This document shows, piece after piece, positions 11,830 to 15,002 of a stretch of 15,002 nucleotides of DNA. The stretch comes from Bacteroidales bacterium (GTDB taxonomy: Bacteria; Bacteroidota; Bacteroidia; Bacteroidales; Paludibacteraceae): the NCBI GenBank assembly GCA_900767385.1, contig CAAFYY010000059.1:1-15002 (forward strand), written 5' to 3'. Position 1 is the stretch's first letter, and every line of letters begins with the position of its first letter. A program made the position numbers and the translations under genes. Under the pieces are notes generated by a model. It saw only the letters and a list, made by a program, of their open reading frames with translations. It had not been told where the DNA came from and ran no database searches.

Positions 11830-13269
11830 TTATTTGTCAAAGTGTCTGTCGGTGCGAGGTTTGAAGTCGCGACGTGGTTTGAATCCGCCTTTACGGTCGT
11901 CGTCACGGCGAGGTCCGAATCCGCGGCGTTCTCCACGTGGCTTGAAGCCTTCCTTACGGTCGTCGTCTCGGCGAGATCCGAATCCGCGGCGTTCTCCACG
12001 TGGTTTGAATCCTTCACGGCGGTCGTCGTCGCGGCGAGGACGGAAACTGCGTTTTGCTCCTTCTTTGCGTGGTGCCTGACGTGGCTCTTTCTTCACCAAT
12101 GTGCCAGCCTCGGCCTGTTTGGCGAGGTAGTCGTTGCGTCGACCGTCGAAGATGTTGAGTTCCCAGAATTCGCAAGGCAACTCTCCGTTAAGGAGTTTGT
12201 GCTTGCTGTCGGGCTTGAGTCCGAGTCGTTTGAGGCAGTCAACGTCGGAACTTACAACCCATGCATGGCACCCTTTAAGTTTGTGCTTGAGGGCGGTGCC
12301 GAGCTCTGCATATACCTGTTCCACTTCTTCGCGGTTGTTGCTGAGCAGACGCTCGCCATAAGGGGGATTGGTGACAAGAAGACACTCGTTCTCTGTTGGA
12401 CGCTCGAAGTCTTTCACCTCTCGGCATTCGATGGTGATATATTTGTCCAATCCAGCAGCCTTTACATTGGCTTGCGCAATGGCTACTGCGGTTTTGGATT
12501 TGTCGTAACCATAGATGTGGAATGGGAACTCGCGCTCACCGCTGTCATCGTTGTAGAGTTGGTCGAAGAGGTCTTTGTCAAAGTCCTGCCAACGCTCGAA
12601 GGCGAACGATTTACGATAGATGCCCGGTGGTATGTTGAGGGCTATCATAGCAGCTTCAATGAGGAAGGTGCCAGAACCACACATTGGATCGACGAAGTCG
12701 CACTGACCATCCCAACCGGCTTTCTCCAACATACCGGCTGCAAGGGCTTCACTGATTGGGGCTTCGGTGTTCTGTACCTTGTAGCCACGATGTTGAAGCG
12801 ATTCGCCAGAACTGTCGAGAGAGATGGTGACGGTGTTATGTGAGAGGTGGATATTGATGAGGATATCTGGGTCGTGTACGCTGATGGTCGGGCGGTCGCC
12901 ATTTTCTTCAAGGAGTTGGTCGCAGATAGCGTCTTTCACACGGTAGGTGATAAACTGCGAGTGGGTGAACTTCTCGGAGTAGACGGTAGCGTTGATGGCG
13001 AAGGTCTGTTTTGGACCGATATATTTATTCCAGTCAATCTCTCTGGTCTTGTTGTAGAGCTCGTCGGTTGAGGCAATATCAAAGGTTGCGAGAGGCTTCA
13101 ATATGCGCAGAGCGGCGCGACAGTGGAGGTTGGCTTTATAGAGTGTCTCGAGATCGCCTTCAAAAAGGATGGCGCGTTTCTCAACACTGAGTTTGGTGGC
13201 GCCAATGGCTTTGAGCTCACGAGCCACCTGTTCTTCGAAACCCAGGAGGGTTTTTGCTGTTAATTGCAT
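11830..13269 (-). CDS. THUMP-domain rRNA methyltransferase, RlmL-like, with arginine-rich tail (479 aa)
   Basis: This is a SAM-dependent RNA methyltransferase of the THUMP/UPF0020 type, related to the N-terminal half of RlmL that makes m2G2445 in 23S rRNA. The N-terminal ferredoxin-like and THUMP region covers about residues 1-160. The SAM site is VDPMCGSGTFLIEAA (193-207), with GYDKS (254-258) as the ribose-binding acidic position. The catalytic loop NPPYGER (301-307) is the N2-guanine methyltransferase signature. From about 398 to 479 there is an extra low-complexity tail with three copies of an RRDDDR..GFKPR unit, likely disordered and RNA-binding. It begins 36 nt after the S41 protease gene. 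Target position on rRNA is inferred from the family. Confidence 0.9.
   Translation of the reverse strand: MQLTAKTLLGFEEQVARELKAIGATKLSVEKRAILFEGDLETLYKANLHCRAALRILKPLATFDIASTDELYNKTREIDWNKYIGPKQTFAINATVYSEKFTHSQFITYRVKDAICDQLLEENGDRPTISVHDPDILINIHLSHNTVTISLDSSGESLQHRGYKVQNTEAPISEALAAGMLEKAGWDGQCDFVDPMCGSGTFLIEAAMIALNIPPGIYRKSFAFERWQDFDKDLFDQLYNDDSGEREFPFHIYGYDKSKTAVAIAQANVKAAGLDKYITIECREVKDFERPTENECLLVTNPPYGERLLSNNREEVEQVYAELGTALKHKLKGCHAWVVSSDVDCLKRLGLKPDSKHKLLNGELPCEFWELNIFDGRRNDYLAKQAEAGTLVKKEPRQAPRKEGAKRSFRPRRDDDRREGFKPRGERRGFGSRRDDDRKEGFKPRGERRGFGPRRDDDRKGGFKPRRDFKPRTDRHFDK
11872..12036 (-). repeat. 63-bp coding tandem repeat in the methyltransferase tail
   Basis: Three in-frame units cover residues 412-432, 433-453 and 454-466. 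The first two are 21 residues and nearly identical, and the third is cut short after GFKPR. Each unit holds RRDDDR, GFKPRG and RRGFG blocks. The near identity at DNA level, including synonymous sites, points to recent expansion or ongoing gene conversion. Confidence 0.88.
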
Positions 13270-13305
13270 CTATCTTGTTTTTAGTCTGTTTTTACGATGT
13301 TTGAA

Positions 13306-14877
13306 CTACTTTTTGGTCAAGACCTCAAGACCTTTGAGCACGATAGGATCCTGCTCGTTGATAATGCGGTAGTAGCAACCGCTGTCATACAGTTTGCTGG
13401 CGAAGAGGGCGCGAGCGCTGAAAGCGATTTCGCTGTAGGCTGCTTTCCATTCGGCATCGCTGCACTTCACTTCGTTCAGTTCTCCTTCCTTGCGGATCTT
13501 GCTCATCACATCAGCAGGAACGGTGAAGGATTGTTGGAAGGCTTCAAAGTTAGGATAACTCTGCTGCAGACTCTTGCGGTGTTGGTCAACATAATCCATC
13601 ACGACGGTGTTGATGGCCCCTTTGGCTACGAGGTTACGGAAGAGTTGTGAGTAGCGGTTGGTATCCAACGGCACGAAGATATCTGGCATGATGCCTCCGC
13701 CGCCATAGACGGTGCGCCCTTTGCGGAGGGTCTTGAACTTCAGTGAGTCGGGGAAGTTGATACTATCGATGTGTTGGAGCTCGCCATGTTTCAAACGGTT
13801 GTTGAGATCTTGATGATATTGCTCAACGCCTTCGTTGTAAGGTTTTTGTATGTTACGTCCAGAAGGAGTGTAATAGCGTGCTACGGTTAGACGGATGGCG
13901 GAACCGTCGACGAGTGGATACTGGCGTTGGACCAGTCCTTTGCCGAAGGTGCGGCGTCCGATGATAGTTGCGCGATCGTAGTCTTGCAAAGCGCCTGCTA
14001 CGATTTCGGAGGCCGAGGCAGAATAGTCGTCAACAAGTACAACAACGTCACCTTCCTTAAACTGTCCGACAGAGGTGGAGTAGCTGCCGATAGGATTGAC
14101 GTGGAGGCCCTTCATGGAGACAAGGAGGTGGCCGTCGTCGATGAGTTGGTCGCAGACATCAATAGCTGCAGGCATCGCACCGCCACCATTGCTTTGGAGA
14201 TCGATGATTAGCGACTTCATGCCAGCCTTGCGAAGTCGTGCAAGGGCTGAGCAGAATTCGTCTTTTGTCGTGAGTGAGAAGGTGTTGATTTTGATGTAGC
14301 CGATGGTTGGGCGTATCATGTAGTCAACGTCAACGGAATTTACGGGAATCTTGTCGCGGGTAACGAGATATTCGCGTGGTTTGTCTCCTTTGCGTTCAAC
14401 GCGGACGGTCACCTTGGTGCCACGTGGCCCGCGGATGAGTTTGGCGATTTTTGTGGTTGTTGACTTGTTGCCTGCGATACATTCTCCTGCAACATGTGTC
14501 ACTTTGTCGCCCGGACGGATGCCTACTCGCTCGGCAGGACAGCCAGATATGGTCTGGATGACGGTGAGCGTATCGTGGAGCATCTGGTATTGGATGCCAA
14601 TGCCTTCGAAATTGCCGGAAATGGTTTCAGACGCTTTTTCAACCTCTTCTTTAGTTAAGTAAACAGAGTGGGGGTCAAGTTCTTTAAGCATCTGCCAGAT
14701 AGCGGTCTCGGTTAACTTGTGACCGTTGATTGTGTCAACATAATAGTCGTTGAGCAACGAGAAGGTCTGGCCGATTTTCTGAATTTCGGTCTTACCAAAG
14801 TTGTGCTGTGCGGTCAGGGCGGAAGACGCTGTCAGCATGCACAACACAATAACCAATCGTATCGTATGTTTAACCAT
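13306..14877 (-). CDS. S41 C-terminal processing protease with PDZ domain (523 aa)
   Basis: This is a CtpA/Tsp-type serine protease, exported to the periplasm, that cleaves near protein C-termini. The start is fixed at 14877 (MVKHTIRL), since the frame continues to 14955 but a TATCTTTG promoter box (14899-14906) lies within that extension. A signal peptide (about 1-23, ending LTA) is followed by a helical lead and a PDZ domain (about 88-170, with the EGIGIQY and RPGDKV blocks). The S41 core carries the Ser/Lys dyad S288 in DYSASASE and K313 in TFGKG, spaced 25 apart as in Tsp. SNGGGAM (229-235) is the usual oxyanion region. It heads the operon with the rRNA methyltransferase and agmatinase. 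Physiological target is unknown. Confidence 0.92.
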   Translation of the reverse strand: MVKHTIRLVIVLCMLTASSALTAQHNFGKTEIQKIGQTFSLLNDYYVDTINGHKLTETAIWQMLKELDPHSVYLTKEEVEKASETISGNFEGIGIQYQMLHDTLTVIQTISGCPAERVGIRPGDKVTHVAGECIAGNKSTTTKIAKLIRGPRGTKVTVRVERKGDKPREYLVTRDKIPVNSVDVDYMIRPTIGYIKINTFSLTTKDEFCSALARLRKAGMKSLIIDLQSNGGGAMPAAIDVCDQLIDDGHLLVSMKGLHVNPIGSYSTSVGQFKEGDVVVLVDDYSASASEIVAGALQDYDRATIIGRRTFGKGLVQRQYPLVDGSAIRLTVARYYTPSGRNIQKPYNEGVEQYHQDLNNRLKHGELQHIDSINFPDSLKFKTLRKGRTVYGGGGIMPDIFVPLDTNRYSQLFRNLVAKGAINTVVMDYVDQHRKSLQQSYPNFEAFQQSFTVPADVMSKIRKEGELNEVKCSDAEWKAAYSEIAFSARALFASKLYDSGCYYRIINEQDPIVLKGLEVLTKK

Positions 14878-14898
14878 AGGTGCTATTTTTTCAATTTG

Positions 14899-14906
14899 CA
14901 AAGATA
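14899..14906 (-). promoter_or_regulatory. TATCTTTG -7 box for the S41 protease operon
   Basis: On the minus strand this reads TATCTTTG, a strong match to TAnnTTTG, in a very AT-rich setting. The start point falls near 14895, giving a leader of about 18 nt before ATG 14877. A -33 TTTG at the correct distance is not seen. Confidence 0.72.
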
Positions 14907-14969
14907 ATAAATTTATTTCAATATTGTTTATGCTTTTATCCCCCTTTGTTCGCATTGTTTTCTTCCTTG

Positions 14970-15002
14970 AGATCGGAAGAGCACACGTCTGAACTCCAGT
15001 CA
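14970..15002 (+). other. Illumina TruSeq adapter sequence (assembly artefact)
   Basis: The final 33 bases begin AGATCGGAAGAGC, continue with ACACGTCTGAACTCC and end AGTCA. They match the TruSeq index-read adapter over their whole length. They are not genomic. True sequence ends at about 14969, so the plus-strand frame that runs into this segment is spurious; it ends in the peptide EIGRAHV, a known translation of this adapter. Confidence 0.98.

Noticed and set aside
11818..12843. Plus-strand 341-residue frame
   Set aside because: It is antisense to the rRNA methyltransferase; its serine/arginine repeats are the mirror of the arginine-rich tail repeat.
14801..14992. Plus-strand 63-residue frame ending EIGRAHV
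   Set aside because: Its end is translated adapter and its body is antisense to the S41 protease and its promoter.

Overview
The window looks like one assembled contig from an uncultured member of the Bacteroidales, most likely Prevotella-like. The evidence is promoter boxes of the Bacteroidota form TAnnTTTG in front of several genes, no clear Shine-Dalgarno sequences, small lipoproteins with a lipid-attached Cys21, and a familiar Bacteroidota gene string (DUF2520 protein, KdsC-like HAD, UbiA-type prenyltransferase, Maf). The last 33 bases are Illumina TruSeq adapter rather than genome, so the right end is an assembly end. The left end starts inside a hexamer repeat array and may also be an assembly break. 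Sixteen protein genes are supported and a seventeenth small one is possible. All but one lie on the minus strand. No tRNA, rRNA, CRISPR array or insertion sequence was seen.

Layout. Positions 1-442 are non-coding: AACGGG/AACGAG hexamers, four GGTTAA units, short direct repeats, a degenerate pair of about 40 and 56 bp, and a terminator. Positions 443-3530 form an accessory-looking block. Two pairs of paralogous lipocalin-like lipoproteins (443-1338 and 2434-3357), each pair closed by a similar terminator, flank a three-gene cassette (1362-2267). The cassette holds a DUF3990 protein, ADP-ribosyltransferase-like, between two small DUF3791-like proteins. It has its own nearly leaderless promoter and resembles a toxin-antitoxin or effector-immunity unit. 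A possible 58-residue ORF heads the right-hand lipoprotein operon. Divergent promoters at about 3570 and 3660 separate that operon from the only plus-strand gene, an AlaX-like tRNA-editing protein (3685-4167). A two-way terminator at 4194-4226 lies between that gene and the next operon.

Positions 4247-10845 are a tightly packed minus-strand operon. In transcription order it holds a 57-residue two-helix membrane protein, a nitroreductase, a DUF2520 Rossmann protein, a KdsC-like HAD phosphatase, a UbiA-family prenyltransferase, Maf, a secreted NlpC/P60-LysM hydrolase, a GNAT acetyltransferase and a voltage-gated potassium channel with a zinc ribbon. Most gaps are 25 nt or less and two gene pairs overlap by 8 nt. 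The mix is envelope and lipid work plus housekeeping.

Positions 10940-14877 are a second minus-strand operon: a secreted S41 PDZ protease, a THUMP-type 23S rRNA methyltransferase with a repetitive arginine-rich tail, and an agmatinase. A clear TATCTTTG promoter at 14899-14906 drives it and fixes the protease start at 14877.

The best candidate for an undescribed system is the DUF3791-DUF3990-DUF3791 cassette and its placement inside a duplicated lipoprotein locus.
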